Source: CAZDKK01 sp964506245 (lineage in GTDB: Bacteria > Eisenbacteria > RBG-16-71-46 > CAIMUX01 > WJJG01). Taken from it: DNA of 64,000 nucleotides. Of this stretch, positions 8,135 through 17,462 are shown in pieces; within the stretch, counting starts at the first letter, position 1, and each line of letters begins with the position of its first letter. Location of the stretch: NCBI GenBank assembly GCA_964506245.1, contig CAZDKK010000008.1, forward strand, positions 55,918 through 119,917, written 5' to 3'. The notes below the pieces were generated by a model. That model did no database searches and had not been told where the DNA came from. It saw only the letters and a list, made by a program, of their open reading frames with translations. Both the position numbers and the translations under genes were made by a program.

Positions 8135-8998
8135 ATGAAAGTGCTCTTGGGCTTGTTGATCCTGGCAGCATCCGCGAGCACTGCCCATGCTGCGAACGAC
8201 ACAGATATGGCGAGCAACAGCTCACCTTGGCCGGGCATTCGCAGAGAGGCCCCGCCCCAGATCGGCTACTTCCCACTTCCAGATGTCTACTCGGTCGGGC
8301 TTGGGACGGATGGCACCTATATCTGGATCTCCGCTGGCGATCAAGCCGGCCCCCCCTGCAAGTTCTACCTCTTCGATGAGGACGGCAACCAGATCGACGT
8401 AGGGGCCCAGGGCGGCGGAGCCACCGGTTGGGGCCACCGCGACCTCTGCTACTATGACGGCGGCGTAGTGCTCGGCAGTTTCAGCGACCTCGTGGGCGGC
8501 CACAGCTACGCCGGCTCCGGCCTCTTCGTCTACGAAGGCTACTTCTATGGCGCTCCGATCAACCCGAATCGCGCACTGGCGTGGGATGGCACCTACTTCT
8601 ACACGGGCGGGTTCGGCACGAACCTGTGCCGGCTGGAGTGGAGTGGTGCGTGGGGTTCATCAGCGGTGGTGACGGATCTGGGCGGTCCCTACTCCGGCAC
8701 CTACGGTCTGGCCTACGCAGGCGATCAGGTGTGCCTGTGGATGACGACCGCCTCGTATACGGGCGAGATCTACCAGTTTGACACGATGGGCAACGTGCTG
8801 AACGTGTTCGTCGATCCGTCGCACTCCGTTTTCGGTGGCTGTGAGGTGGTGCCCACCACGCATCACGGTGGGTACGGGGCCGTCCTGGCGGCGCTGGTTC
8901 AGGAGGCCCCGGACGGCGTGGTGTTCTATGACGTTGTGACAGGTCCCTTCTCGCCCGTCGAGCCGGCGAGCTGGGGCCAGATCAAGGCCTTGTTCTGA
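8135..8998 (+). CDS. Exported protein with C-terminal SWGQIK tail
   Basis: A 287-residue exported protein of unknown function. The N-terminus is a signal peptide (VLLGLLILAASASTAHA, cleavage after AHA near residue 19). The body is rich in Gly, Tyr and Trp with recurring short strand patterns (GLGTDGTYIWIS, ALAWDGTYFYTGGFG, GLAYAGDQVCLWM), suggesting a small beta-propeller. It ends in SPVEPASWGQIKALF. The same SWGQIK-xx-F ending closes the unrelated exported protein at 63202-63891, so the tail may be a sorting or anchoring signal. A strong ribosome site precedes the ATG at 8135; an upstream in-frame ATG at 8096 would put a charged extension before the signal peptide and is not favoured. Confidence 0.78.
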   Translation: MKVLLGLLILAASASTAHAANDTDMASNSSPWPGIRREAPPQIGYFPLPDVYSVGLGTDGTYIWISAGDQAGPPCKFYLFDEDGNQIDVGAQGGGATGWGHRDLCYYDGGVVLGSFSDLVGGHSYAGSGLFVYEGYFYGAPINPNRALAWDGTYFYTGGFGTNLCRLEWSGAWGSSAVVTDLGGPYSGTYGLAYAGDQVCLWMTTASYTGEIYQFDTMGNVLNVFVDPSHSVFGGCEVVPTTHHGGYGAVLAALVQEAPDGVVFYDVVTGPFSPVEPASWGQIKALF

Positions 8999-9123
8999 TT
9001 CGCCCGTGGCATTCATCCCAGCTTCACGAATGCTCGCATGATCTCGATGTTCGGCTCGCTGGTCGAGCCACTGCAGGGATCGTTGTCGAGCCATGAAGCA
9101 GCACGATCTCCAGGCCGCCCCCC

Positions 9124-9687
9124 TCACTCCGCCGCCAGCCGCTCCCCGAGCCTGAACGCATCCCGCATCAACGCCGGCTTCTTCTCCGCGTCGCCCACGG
9201 TCGACAGCGAGCCATGCACGATGCCGACAATCTCGCCGCGCAGGTATCGGCACATCGACTCGAAGGTGTGGACGGCGTTGATCCCGCCCGAGGCGTTGAG
9301 GTCGGTGTCGCCGTAGGCCAGCACGACGCCGAACTTCTTGCCCCGCAACTCCTGCCAGTCCGTCGCCTGGAAGGCAAACCACCGGTCGATGCAACGCTTG
9401 AGCTGCGAGCTCATGGTGAACCAATAGACGGGACTCGCGAGCACGATGGCCTCCGCGGCGGCCAGCTTGGGATAGAGCGACTGCATGTCGTCCTCGATCA
9501 CGCAGCGGGCGTCCGGACCGCCGCAGCCCTCGCAGGCGGTGCAGGGCTGGATCTCGAGCCCGTGCAACCAGACGGTCTCGACCTGCGCGCCAGCGGCGCG
9601 CGCGCCCGCGGCGACCTGCTCGGCCAGGACGGAGCTGTTGCCGTTCTCGCGGGGGCTGCCTTTGAGGATGAGGATCGATTTGCCCAT
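9124..9687 (-). CDS. Flavodoxin-like NAD(P)H-dependent FMN reductase
   Basis: A 187-residue member of the NADPH-dependent FMN reductase/flavodoxin-like family. SILILKGSPRENGNSSVLAEQ at the N-terminus is the phosphate-binding loop for FMN, and ASPVYWFTMSSQLKRCIDRW (about 83-103) is the second flavin-contact region typical of the iron-sulfur flavoprotein/WrbA-like group. A Cys cluster (CTACEGCGGPDARC, about 49-62) resembles the compact Cys motif of iron-sulfur flavoproteins, so it may hold an Fe-S cluster. Likely a cytoplasmic electron-transfer or quinone/nitro-reductase; the substrate cannot be inferred. GGAGGG precedes the ATG. It is a single gene, convergent with the secreted-protein gene upstream. 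Confidence 0.85.
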   Translation of the reverse strand: MGKSILILKGSPRENGNSSVLAEQVAAGARAAGAQVETVWLHGLEIQPCTACEGCGGPDARCVIEDDMQSLYPKLAAAEAIVLASPVYWFTMSSQLKRCIDRWFAFQATDWQELRGKKFGVVLAYGDTDLNASGGINAVHTFESMCRYLRGEIVGIVHGSLSTVGDAEKKPALMRDAFRLGERLAAE

Positions 9688-10339
9688 GGTTCCCTCCAGG
9701 TGGCTGGCGCGCGGAGTGTACTCGATCAGGGGAAAGCAGGTGGGGACAATCTGGGAGCGTCCTGGGCGCCGGCCCCCTCTCGGGGTGCTGCCGACCTCGA
9801 TCGGTCAGCTCATCGCGATGATCCGGACTCTGCGTTGGCCTGGGTGGGTAGCTGGGAGGGCAAAGCCTTCGTGGCTTCGAAGGCCGCATCGGGGAGTCGG
9901 CCGAGGTCGGACGGAATCTCGCGAGCCTAGAGCAGATCATGCTGAGGGACGGACCCGAGCGGAGCTGATGTTCTCCGCCCGGTAACAGAGTCGTCGTGCC
10001 GACGCTGTGGACCGCTACCGATGTTGGGAAACCCGGTCATATCCCTGGCGGTCGCCTCCTGCCCCGCAGGGCGAGACCGCGCCATGGGGGGGCCAGCGGC
10101 GGCGCGCCCCCGACAGGCATACAGGTGCATGGGAATTGCCCGCCAACCCCCGAAGCCGCAACACGCTGCCCCGGAAGGCACCTACACTGCCATCGGTGAG
10201 GCGGAGCTCGGCGCAGCCATCAATGGACCCGCCGTGCGCTCCGCGACCCGTCGGCTGAGCGGGGCCGATGTGGGCTCAGTGCTTGGGCATCCCCGTGCTC
10301 GCTGTGCTGCCCGCGGCAGCGCATGGAGGATCTCGAGCC
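9688..10339. other. Long intergenic stretch
   Basis: About 650 bases between two divergent genes. No open frame on either strand shows a family resemblance or a ribosome site, apart from GGAGGA at 10325-10330, which serves the next gene. It presumably holds promoters for both flanking genes, but no confident -35/-10 pair was found. Confidence 0.35.
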
Positions 10340-12979
10340 ATGACCCACAGAGCGCGCACCTCTGTAGTTTCCCCCATCGCGATCCTGTTCCCCATCCTGG
10401 CCACGGGTCTCTCCGCGGCCCAGGCGTCCTCGGTCCTCGATCTGACTCCGCCGGCAGGGCCAGTGGCAAGCCAGCCGTACGAACCCGGCCCGGCGTCCGC
10501 CGGGACGCGCGAGAACATCGTCTGGTTCGGCGGCGACGACGGGAGCTGCGTGGCCTTCCCCGGCGGTATCTGGAACTGGGACGACATCGTCACCGACAGC
10601 CTGCACTGCTGGCTCAAGACCGAGCCCTCCACGATCTCGGTGATCCCCATGGAGACGTGGCGTCCCTGGCTGGACGCGGCCGGGATCACGGAGTGCGGTC
10701 TGGACGGCAACGTCCTCGGGTTCGTGGACCTGGCCGGCAGCCCGTACTACCCGCCCGGCATCCCGCCGGGCATGTGGCAGGCCGCCGGCTCCGGAGCCTT
10801 GGCGCGCACGGGGTACGAGCCGCCCTACTACAACACGGTCCGCATGCAGGGCGACATGTACGTCGACATGGACGCGTACCGGGCGGGCACCTTCTTTCGG
10901 TACGGGTACCAGATCTTCCCCGACCAGGGCCTGCCCGCCTGGTCGCCGCGGATGGGGAACGGCACGTGGTACTACGCCCCCGGCCCCGACTGCCACCACT
11001 TCGAGGAGAACCTCTCCGACCCGGCATCGTCCCAGCCCGTTCCCCTGGAGTGGGATTCTCTCCGGGTCATTTTGGAGGTCTACTGCTCGTGCGATGCGTT
11101 CGGAATCCCGTGCACGGCCGAGGGTGACACGCGTGGTTCCCCCCTCATCGACAATGTCCAAATCGGCCTGTCCCATGCGGCCAACGCGCCGGCGATCATC
11201 TATGCCGACGGCCACCTCTTCCAGGACGGCTTCGGGCAGACGAGCCCCGACTACCTGTCGCCCACCGATGTCGGCAACGCCAACGTCGGCTTCGATCTCA
11301 GCCGCGACAACCTCACGCAGAACGACTGGCTGGCCGACAGCGCCGTGGTGCTCGGGCCCAACGTCACCAATCCCAACAACCGCTGGCTCGCAGAGATGCA
11401 CTTCAAGATCGAGCGCAAGGGTGCCCGGCAGGATGAGATCCCCGACTACGCGGCCTGGAAGCTGCGCCTCACCGGAGACCCCGAGCAGGAATACGTCTGC
11501 GTCCTGATGGACTCGCTCCAGACCTCGCCGATCCAGGTCTACCGCAACCGCTTCGGCACCTACTTCCATGAGAGCGATCCCGGCTATCGAGCGCCGGGTG
11601 ACTACAACACGCGCAACGAGATCCTGCCCGACGGGGTCTTCACGCCTGGGACGCGGATCCGCTACTACTTCGCCTCCTACTGGTACAACGGCGGCGCCCC
11701 GCCGGCCGACAAGTACATCCTGGGCCCGTGGGAGTTCGAGATCCTGCCGGGCATGGTGGACTCGGCGACGCCGCCCTACGACGTGGAATGGCCCTCGGTG
11801 CTCTACGTGGATGCGCACAATGCCGGGTCCGAGTCCTACATCGAGGCCGCGCTCGCCGAGCTGGATCTGGCCCATGACCGCTACGACTACCTCTGGTCGA
11901 GCAGCAACTACAACGCGCCGATGAAACGCAGCTTCGGCGGCGGGAGCTACAATCCCGGCGCTTACGGCAACAACGGCTGCACACCGGAGCAACTGCTCGG
12001 CTACCGGCTCATCCTGGTGACCACGGCCGGATACGGCCCCGGGACGATGGAAGCGGCCGACTTCGAGCTCTTCGCGGATTGGCTCGCGTCGACCGACTGC
12101 GGGCTGGCTGCCGTGCGACGGGGGATCGTCTTCGATGGTGACCGGATGGGCGAGATCATGGCCGATCCCGTCTTGGGGTTGGCGCCCGACTTCGCCAACA
12201 ACACCTTGGGCGTCACGCTGGTCGATCCCTCCTACCGGACGCTCAACGGTGACCTGCACACCTGCATCTACCTGGAGCCCGCCGCGGCGCCAGCTTTCAC
12301 ACCGCTCGCTCCAGGCTTGAGCCTGTACGGTGGGGACTGCAACGTCCTGGGCACCCAGACGGGGGTGCCGAGCGTGATGGGCAACCTCAGCTACTCCTGC
12401 TATCTCGGCGGCTGCACCCAGCCCCTGGTCGACTTCGCCCAGGTCGTTCGCGAGAACGTCGAACCGGGCGTCTCGAACTGGATGTCCGCTGTGAACGGCT
12501 TCTCGTTCACGCACCTGACCGAACGCGAGTGCGCCGGGCTCGACTGCGGCCGCGACAGCGCCTGCATGGTGGCCGGCATCGTGGATCTGCTCTCGCCGAT
12601 GCTGGACTGGATGGCGTCGGGCGCGGAGCCGTTCGGACCATGGCTCTACCCGTGCCAGGGACCGCAGGGAGTCGGCGAAGAGACCCACCTGGCGCGTCCG
12701 GCCGACTACCTCTACGCCAGCCGGCCCAACCCGGCGCAGCAGCGGGCGGACGTGCGTTTCCGGCTGGGCGCGGCGACGCGCGTACGGATCGACGTCTATG
12801 ACGCCACCGGACGGCAGGTCCGCACCCTGGTCGATGAGGAGCTTCCCGCCGGCGAGCACGTGCGGGCGTGGGATGCCGCGGACGACAGCGGCGCACCGGT
12901 GGGGACGGGGGTCTTCTGGGTGCAGATGCACACCGCGGCGGGACACGAGTCCGCCAAGCGGATGCTGCTGCTGCGTTAG
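10340..12979 (+). CDS. Large exported protein with FlgD-Ig/sorting-type C-terminus
   Basis: An 879-residue exported protein. Signal peptide at residues 1-26 (SVVSPIAILFPILATGLSAAQA). The central region is unrecognised and contains segments typical of envelope proteins of FCB-type bacteria (IRYYFASYWYNGG; WPSVLYVDAHNAGSESY). The last ~75 residues form a FlgD-Ig-like domain: SRPNPAQQRADVRFRL, VRIDVYDATGRQVRTLVD, GVFWVQM, ending RMLLLR. This fold serves as a sorting domain for type IX-like export in related phyla; whether this organism has that machinery cannot be told from this window. The ATG is preceded by GGAGGA with 9-nt spacing. The C25-like peptidase starts 28 nt after its stop, implying an operon. 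Confidence 0.8.
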   Translation: MTHRARTSVVSPIAILFPILATGLSAAQASSVLDLTPPAGPVASQPYEPGPASAGTRENIVWFGGDDGSCVAFPGGIWNWDDIVTDSLHCWLKTEPSTISVIPMETWRPWLDAAGITECGLDGNVLGFVDLAGSPYYPPGIPPGMWQAAGSGALARTGYEPPYYNTVRMQGDMYVDMDAYRAGTFFRYGYQIFPDQGLPAWSPRMGNGTWYYAPGPDCHHFEENLSDPASSQPVPLEWDSLRVILEVYCSCDAFGIPCTAEGDTRGSPLIDNVQIGLSHAANAPAIIYADGHLFQDGFGQTSPDYLSPTDVGNANVGFDLSRDNLTQNDWLADSAVVLGPNVTNPNNRWLAEMHFKIERKGARQDEIPDYAAWKLRLTGDPEQEYVCVLMDSLQTSPIQVYRNRFGTYFHESDPGYRAPGDYNTRNEILPDGVFTPGTRIRYYFASYWYNGGAPPADKYILGPWEFEILPGMVDSATPPYDVEWPSVLYVDAHNAGSESYIEAALAELDLAHDRYDYLWSSSNYNAPMKRSFGGGSYNPGAYGNNGCTPEQLLGYRLILVTTAGYGPGTMEAADFELFADWLASTDCGLAAVRRGIVFDGDRMGEIMADPVLGLAPDFANNTLGVTLVDPSYRTLNGDLHTCIYLEPAAAPAFTPLAPGLSLYGGDCNVLGTQTGVPSVMGNLSYSCYLGGCTQPLVDFAQVVRENVEPGVSNWMSAVNGFSFTHLTERECAGLDCGRDSACMVAGIVDLLSPMLDWMASGAEPFGPWLYPCQGPQGVGEETHLARPADYLYASRPNPAQQRADVRFRLGAATRVRIDVYDATGRQVRTLVDEELPAGEHVRAWDAADDSGAPVGTGVFWVQMHTAAGHESAKRMLLLR

Positions 12980-13007
12980 GTCCGGGAACGGCAGAGGAGG
13001 GACGCCC

Positions 13008-16000
13008 ATGATTCGGACATCAACGGACCCGCGCGCCCGCCGTTCGCGGGCCCTTCGGATTCCGCTCCGGCGGTGGGGATGGGTGCTCGGCCTCGGTTTC
13101 CTGGTGCCGCTCTCCGCTCGAGCCGATCCATCCCTCCTCGAGGTTGTGGACAGCTCGCCGGCCGGCGTCCATCTCGCCTTCTCCCTGCCGGTGCTAGAGA
13201 CGGCAACCTACGAGATCGAGGGTGTCGAGTACCAGACGGTGCATGTGCCCGGGGGTGAGCTGCACGGCCGCGGGGGTGAACCCTGCCTGCCCTCGTTCAC
13301 CCGCTACGTCGAGGTCCCCCCGGGCACAGGCCTGAGCCTGAGCATCGCCGCGCGCGAAGAGGAGACGCTGTCGGGCTACCGCCTGTTGCCGATGCAGGCG
13401 GATGACGGCGGCAGCTTCGTCCTGCGCGCGGACGTCTATGCCCAGGACCGCCTCCTGGGCGAGGATCTCGTGACCACCAGCCGGCCGGCTGTACTGCGCG
13501 GGCGGCGCCTGGTGCCGATCACGATCAGCCCCGTGCGCTACAACCCCGTGGCCGGCGAGCTGCGCGTGACGCGGCGGTTCGACCTGCTGCTCGAGTTCTC
13601 CGGTGTCGATCTGCGCAACGATGCCCGCCGCCCCGATCTGTCCGCGCATCGGGCGAGCGCGACCTTGGCTCGCGATCTGGTCGTGAATCCGGTCGGCGCC
13701 CGCCCGGAGAGCGGGACAGAGGATCTGGGCACCTGGCTCCTCATCAGCCGCCCCGATGCGCAGGTTGCGACGATCCTGGCGCCGCTGATCGCCTGGCGCG
13801 AGCGCATGGGGTATCGCGTCGTCCACGCGACCACGACGCAGACCGGAGTGACGGCCGCCGAGATCAAGACCTGGATCCAGAACGCCTATGACACGTGGGA
13901 ACAGCCGCCCGAGTACATCGTGATGGTCGGCGACAATACCGGCAACTTCCCGCTGCCCACGTGTCTGAGCACCCCCGGGACGACCCAGGGACCGGGCGAT
14001 CACGGCTACGTGCTGCTGGATGGCGATGACGACTTGCCCGATGCGTTCATCGGGCGCCTGTCGGCGGAGGATTACACCACCCTGCAGCGCATCGTGTACA
14101 AGATCGTCAGCTATGAGTCGACCCCGTACATCGACGATCCGACCTGGTTCGGGCACGCCTGTCTGACCGGCGACCCCAACGGATCGGGCATCACCTGCGT
14201 TCACATCATGCAGTGGACCAAGGAGCGGCTGCGCCTGCTCGGTTACACCCAGGTCGACACCGTCTTTGTCGAGCCGTTTCGCAATCAGACCGTGGCCTCT
14301 CTCAACCAAGGAACCACCTTCTTCGGCTACCGTGGCTTCGCGGGCGTCAGCGGCATCTCCGTGGGCGACCTGCAGACACTGGCGAACGGACCTCGGCTCA
14401 CCTTCGGGCTGATTCTGACCTGCCTGACCGGAGACTGGACCAGCGGCACGGCCTACAACGAGGGGCTGCTGCGCGGCGGCGTGGGCACGAGCACGCCCAC
14501 GGCGGGGATCGGGGCCATCTCCACGGCCGGCGCCACCCACACGCGCTACAACAACTGCTACTTCGCCGGCATGGTCCACGGGCTCTTCTGGGACGGTCAC
14601 TACCAGATCGGGCCGGCCCAGGCGCGGGCCAAGCTCGAGATGGCGATCAACTACGGTCCGTATGAACCCGAGCCAGCGGCCTCGTACAATCTGCGCAACA
14701 CGCTGATGGGAGATCCCGCCACCGAGCTGTGGACCGGGTACCCCGAGCCGCTCACCGTCACCTACCCCAACGAGCTTCCCCTGGGATCCACCCTGGCCTC
14801 GATCGATGTCCACGACGCGCTGGGAGATCCGGTCGAAGGGGCCTGGGTCTTCCTGTCTGGGCATGAGCAGATCCGCGCGGGTGGTTTCACAAACGCGGGC
14901 GGACACCTCGACCTGCCGGTCGGTGCTTCGGCGGCGGGCGAGGTGCTCGTCACCGTCACCAAGCACGACCGCTATCCGCACCTCGGCAGCTTCACCATCA
15001 CGGCGCCGGACCGCTTTGTCGGCGTCCACGACTGCGAGATCGATGACGGCCCGACCCCGCCCGCGCAGGGCAACGGCGACGGCTCCGTCAACCCCGGCGA
15101 GATCATCGCGCTCAGGGTGTCGCTGGAGAACTTCGGGACGCAGGCCGCGCCGGATGTCGTCCTCGAGGCCGTCTGTGGGGATGCGTACGCCGAGCTGCTC
15201 GCCGGTGGCCCGATCGCCTACGGGGAGATCCCCGCGGGGAGCTACGCGGGAGCGCCCGCGCCGCTGGTGCTGAGCGTCGACGGCGCCTGCCCGCCCGGGC
15301 ACCAGATCGATCTGCGCTTCACGATCCGGAGCGGTGCCGACGCCTGGCCGGCGCACGTCGGCCTCGACGTGAGCGGACCCGATCTCGTCTTCCACGGTCT
15401 GGAGCTAGGCGGGGTAGGAGACTACCTGGATCCGGGCGAGTCAGGCACCCTGGCCGTGACACTGTACAACGCGGGGACGCATCCGGCCCCGGGACCCATC
15501 CAGGCCGTGCTCCTCTCGCACAGCTATGCGGTGCGGGCCACGGACGCCTACGGCACCTATGCCACGATCCCGGTCGGTGAGGTCGGCACCAACAGCGGCA
15601 ACCTGTTCGGCATCAGCGCGCCCCCGGACTGCATTCCGGGCACGCAGGCCAACCTGGAGATTCAGCTCACCTTTGCCGGCGGCGCAAGCGACACGGTGCG
15701 CCTGGCCCTCACCGTGGGGCAGGCGGGTGCGACGGACCCGACGGGGCCGGATGCGTATGGCTACTACGCGTACGATCAGACCGATACGGGCTACCCGCAG
15801 GCCCCCGTGTACAACTGGATCGAGATCGCCATCCCGGCGAACTCGGTCGGTCTCCAGGACTTCGGCACGGACCAGGACGACTCGCGCACGCTCATGCTGC
15901 CCTTCCCGTTCACCTACTACGGCCAGACCTTCGACCGGCTGACGATCTGCTCGAATGGCTGGCTGAGCCTGGGGCAGACCTATCAGGTCTCGGACCGCAA

Positions 16001-16727
16001 CTGGTACATGCCCTCGGCCGAGGGCCCGCCGAGCATGATCGCGGGCTTCTGGGACGACCTGTACCAGAGCGGCACGGGCCTCGTCTATCACTGGTACGAT
16101 GAGGCCAACCACTGCTACATCGTCACGTGGGATCACGTGCGGCGGAAGATCGGCTGGTTCAACAGCTATCCCGAGAGTTTCGAGATCATCCTGTACGATC
16201 CGGCCTGGTACGCGACGCCCACCGGGGACGGCGAGATCATGATGCAGTACGAGATCGTGAACAACCTGGACAGCGAACAGATGTACTGCACCGTGGGCAT
16301 CGAGGATGGGCCGCACGAGCGCGGGCTGACGTTCAACTACTTCAATCAACGCCCGCCGACCGCGGCGCCCCTGGTGGCCGGTCTGGCGGTGAGGTTCACG
16401 ACCGGCGCGCCCGGGTTCGCGCGGGTCGATCCGCCACCGGGCTCGGGCCCGGTGCGCCTGGATCTGGCCGCCCGGCCGAATCCTTGCCGCGATACAACGC
16501 GCCTGACGTTCGCGACGCCGGGTTCAGGCGAGGGGGTCCTGAGCGTGTATGACGTCGATGGACGACTCGTGCGGGTCTTGTTCTCGGGCTCGCCGGCGAC
16601 CCGGCGGGCGACCGCGGCGTGGGACGGCAAGGACGAGCGCGGACGCCCCGTGCCTGGGGGCGTCTACTACTGCCGGCTGAGCGCGGGCGCGGAATCGGTC
16701 ACGCGGGCGGTGACCTTGCTGCGATAG
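13008..16727 (+). CDS. Gingipain-type C25 peptidase-like exported protein
   Basis: A 1239-residue exported protein. The N-terminus has a basic region and hydrophobic core (WGWVLGLGFLVPLSARA). Residues ~60-270 resemble the gingipain propeptide, and ~230-560 the peptidase C25 fold (YIVMVGDNTGNFPLP; LPDAFIGRLSAEDYTTLQRIVYK). The nucleophile-like Cys472 sits in LILTCLTGDW. Where the catalytic His is expected (GHG in gingipains) the sequence is GYRG with R442, so activity is doubtful. Next come a carboxypeptidase-regulatory-like insert (~600-660), two CARDB-like beta domains (~680-900), a domain with FPFTYYGQTFDRLTICSNGWLS (~960), and a FlgD-Ig tail ending AVTLLR. GAGGAGGG lies before the ATG. Second gene of a likely operon. 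Confidence 0.82.
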   Translation: MIRTSTDPRARRSRALRIPLRRWGWVLGLGFLVPLSARADPSLLEVVDSSPAGVHLAFSLPVLETATYEIEGVEYQTVHVPGGELHGRGGEPCLPSFTRYVEVPPGTGLSLSIAAREEETLSGYRLLPMQADDGGSFVLRADVYAQDRLLGEDLVTTSRPAVLRGRRLVPITISPVRYNPVAGELRVTRRFDLLLEFSGVDLRNDARRPDLSAHRASATLARDLVVNPVGARPESGTEDLGTWLLISRPDAQVATILAPLIAWRERMGYRVVHATTTQTGVTAAEIKTWIQNAYDTWEQPPEYIVMVGDNTGNFPLPTCLSTPGTTQGPGDHGYVLLDGDDDLPDAFIGRLSAEDYTTLQRIVYKIVSYESTPYIDDPTWFGHACLTGDPNGSGITCVHIMQWTKERLRLLGYTQVDTVFVEPFRNQTVASLNQGTTFFGYRGFAGVSGISVGDLQTLANGPRLTFGLILTCLTGDWTSGTAYNEGLLRGGVGTSTPTAGIGAISTAGATHTRYNNCYFAGMVHGLFWDGHYQIGPAQARAKLEMAINYGPYEPEPAASYNLRNTLMGDPATELWTGYPEPLTVTYPNELPLGSTLASIDVHDALGDPVEGAWVFLSGHEQIRAGGFTNAGGHLDLPVGASAAGEVLVTVTKHDRYPHLGSFTITAPDRFVGVHDCEIDDGPTPPAQGNGDGSVNPGEIIALRVSLENFGTQAAPDVVLEAVCGDAYAELLAGGPIAYGEIPAGSYAGAPAPLVLSVDGACPPGHQIDLRFTIRSGADAWPAHVGLDVSGPDLVFHGLELGGVGDYLDPGESGTLAVTLYNAGTHPAPGPIQAVLLSHSYAVRATDAYGTYATIPVGEVGTNSGNLFGISAPPDCIPGTQANLEIQLTFAGGASDTVRLALTVGQAGATDPTGPDAYGYYAYDQTDTGYPQAPVYNWIEIAIPANSVGLQDFGTDQDDSRTLMLPFPFTYYGQTFDRLTICSNGWLSLGQTYQVSDRNWYMPSAEGPPSMIAGFWDDLYQSGTGLVYHWYDEANHCYIVTWDHVRRKIGWFNSYPESFEIILYDPAWYATPTGDGEIMMQYEIVNNLDSEQMYCTVGIEDGPHERGLTFNYFNQRPPTAAPLVAGLAVRFTTGAPGFARVDPPPGSGPVRLDLAARPNPCRDTTRLTFATPGSGEGVLSVYDVDGRLVRVLFSGSPATRRATAAWDGKDERGRPVPGGVYYCRLSAGAESVTRAVTLLR

Positions 16728-16783
16728 GCTGCCCAGGGATGGTCTGGAGGGGGCGGCCCCCCCGGGGTGCTCCTCGGGGTCTC

Positions 16784-17458
16784 TCAGCCCCGCGGAGGCT
16801 CGCCCTCCTCCAGCGAGGCGAGTCCCGCGCGCAGAGCGTACAGGGCCGCCTGCGTGCGGTTGGTGAGCCCGAGCTTGGTCAGGACGTTGCTCACGTGCGT
16901 CCTCACGGTGGCCGCGCTGATGAAGAGCTTCTCGCCGATCTGCTCGTTGGTCAGGCCGCGCGCGACGAGCTTCAGCACGTCGATCTCGCGTTCGCTCAGC
17001 GGCTCGGTGGGCGCACGGTCGGCGTCGTCGTGGGAGAACTCACGCAGGAGGCGTCGGGCGATGACCGGGTCGAGCGCTGACTGCCCGGCGGCCGCCTGGC
17101 GAATGGCCTCGACCAGTTCCTCGGGGCGCGTGTCCTTGAGCAGGAATCCCAGCGCACCCGCTTTGACGGCCGGGAAGATCTTGTTGTCGCTGCCGTAGCT
17201 GGTGAGCACCAGGATGTGTGCCTCCGGCTGGCGGCTCATGATCTGCCGCGTCGCCTCGACGCCATCCAGGCGGGGCATCACGAGGTCCATGAGGATCACG
17301 TCGGGCTGCAGTTTCACCGCCTGCTCGACGGCTTCGATCCCATCAGCCGCCTCGCCGACCACCTGCAGGTCGGATTCGGTGTCGAAGAGCGCGCGCAACC
17401 CCTTGCGCACGATCTGATGGTCGTCGACGATCAGGACGCGAATGGCCTTGCGCGACAC
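16784..17458 (-). CDS. NarL/FixJ-family response regulator
   Basis: A 224-residue two-component transcription factor. The receiver domain (6-125) has acidic pocket D12/D13, phospho-acceptor D58 (DVILMDLVMP), and conserved T and K further on (ILVLTSY; LLKDT). The C-terminal LuxR/GerE helix-turn-helix (about 155-215) has LSEREIDVLKLVARGLTNEQIGEKLFIS and TVRTHVSNVLTKLGL. A GTG at 17458, 4 nt after the kinase stop, gives the normal family length; the upstream in-frame ATG would run into the kinase gene and add 20 basic residues. Its partner is the kinase immediately upstream. Targets are unknown; glutamate dehydrogenase is divergently placed on the other side of the kinase. Confidence 0.9.
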   Translation of the reverse strand: MSRKAIRVLIVDDHQIVRKGLRALFDTESDLQVVGEAADGIEAVEQAVKLQPDVILMDLVMPRLDGVEATRQIMSRQPEAHILVLTSYGSDNKIFPAVKAGALGFLLKDTRPEELVEAIRQAAAGQSALDPVIARRLLREFSHDDADRAPTEPLSEREIDVLKLVARGLTNEQIGEKLFISAATVRTHVSNVLTKLGLTNRTQAALYALRAGLASLEEGEPPRG

Positions 17459-17462
17459 GGGG

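Noticed and set aside
9053..9069. Hairpin GGCTCG-CTGGT-CGAGCC downstream of the 8135 gene
   Set aside because: The stem is only 6 bp, it is 55 bases past the stop and has no T tract, so it is too weak to call a terminator.
10220..13009. A 929-codon open frame on the minus strand, opposite the exported protein gene
   Set aside because: It is antisense to a gene with a signal peptide, ribosome site and recognised C-terminal domain. Its own translation is Arg/His/Pro/Val-rich with no family. Long antisense frames are expected in high-GC DNA.
13194..15395. A 733-codon minus-strand open frame opposite the C25-like gene
   Set aside because: Same reason: composition of a shadow frame (RGD, RRR, VV runs), no ribosome site and no family.
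16749..16762. GGGGG/CCCCC inverted repeat between the C25-like gene and the response regulator
   Set aside because: The loop is too short (3 nt) and no T tract follows on either strand; it is probably just a G/C run.
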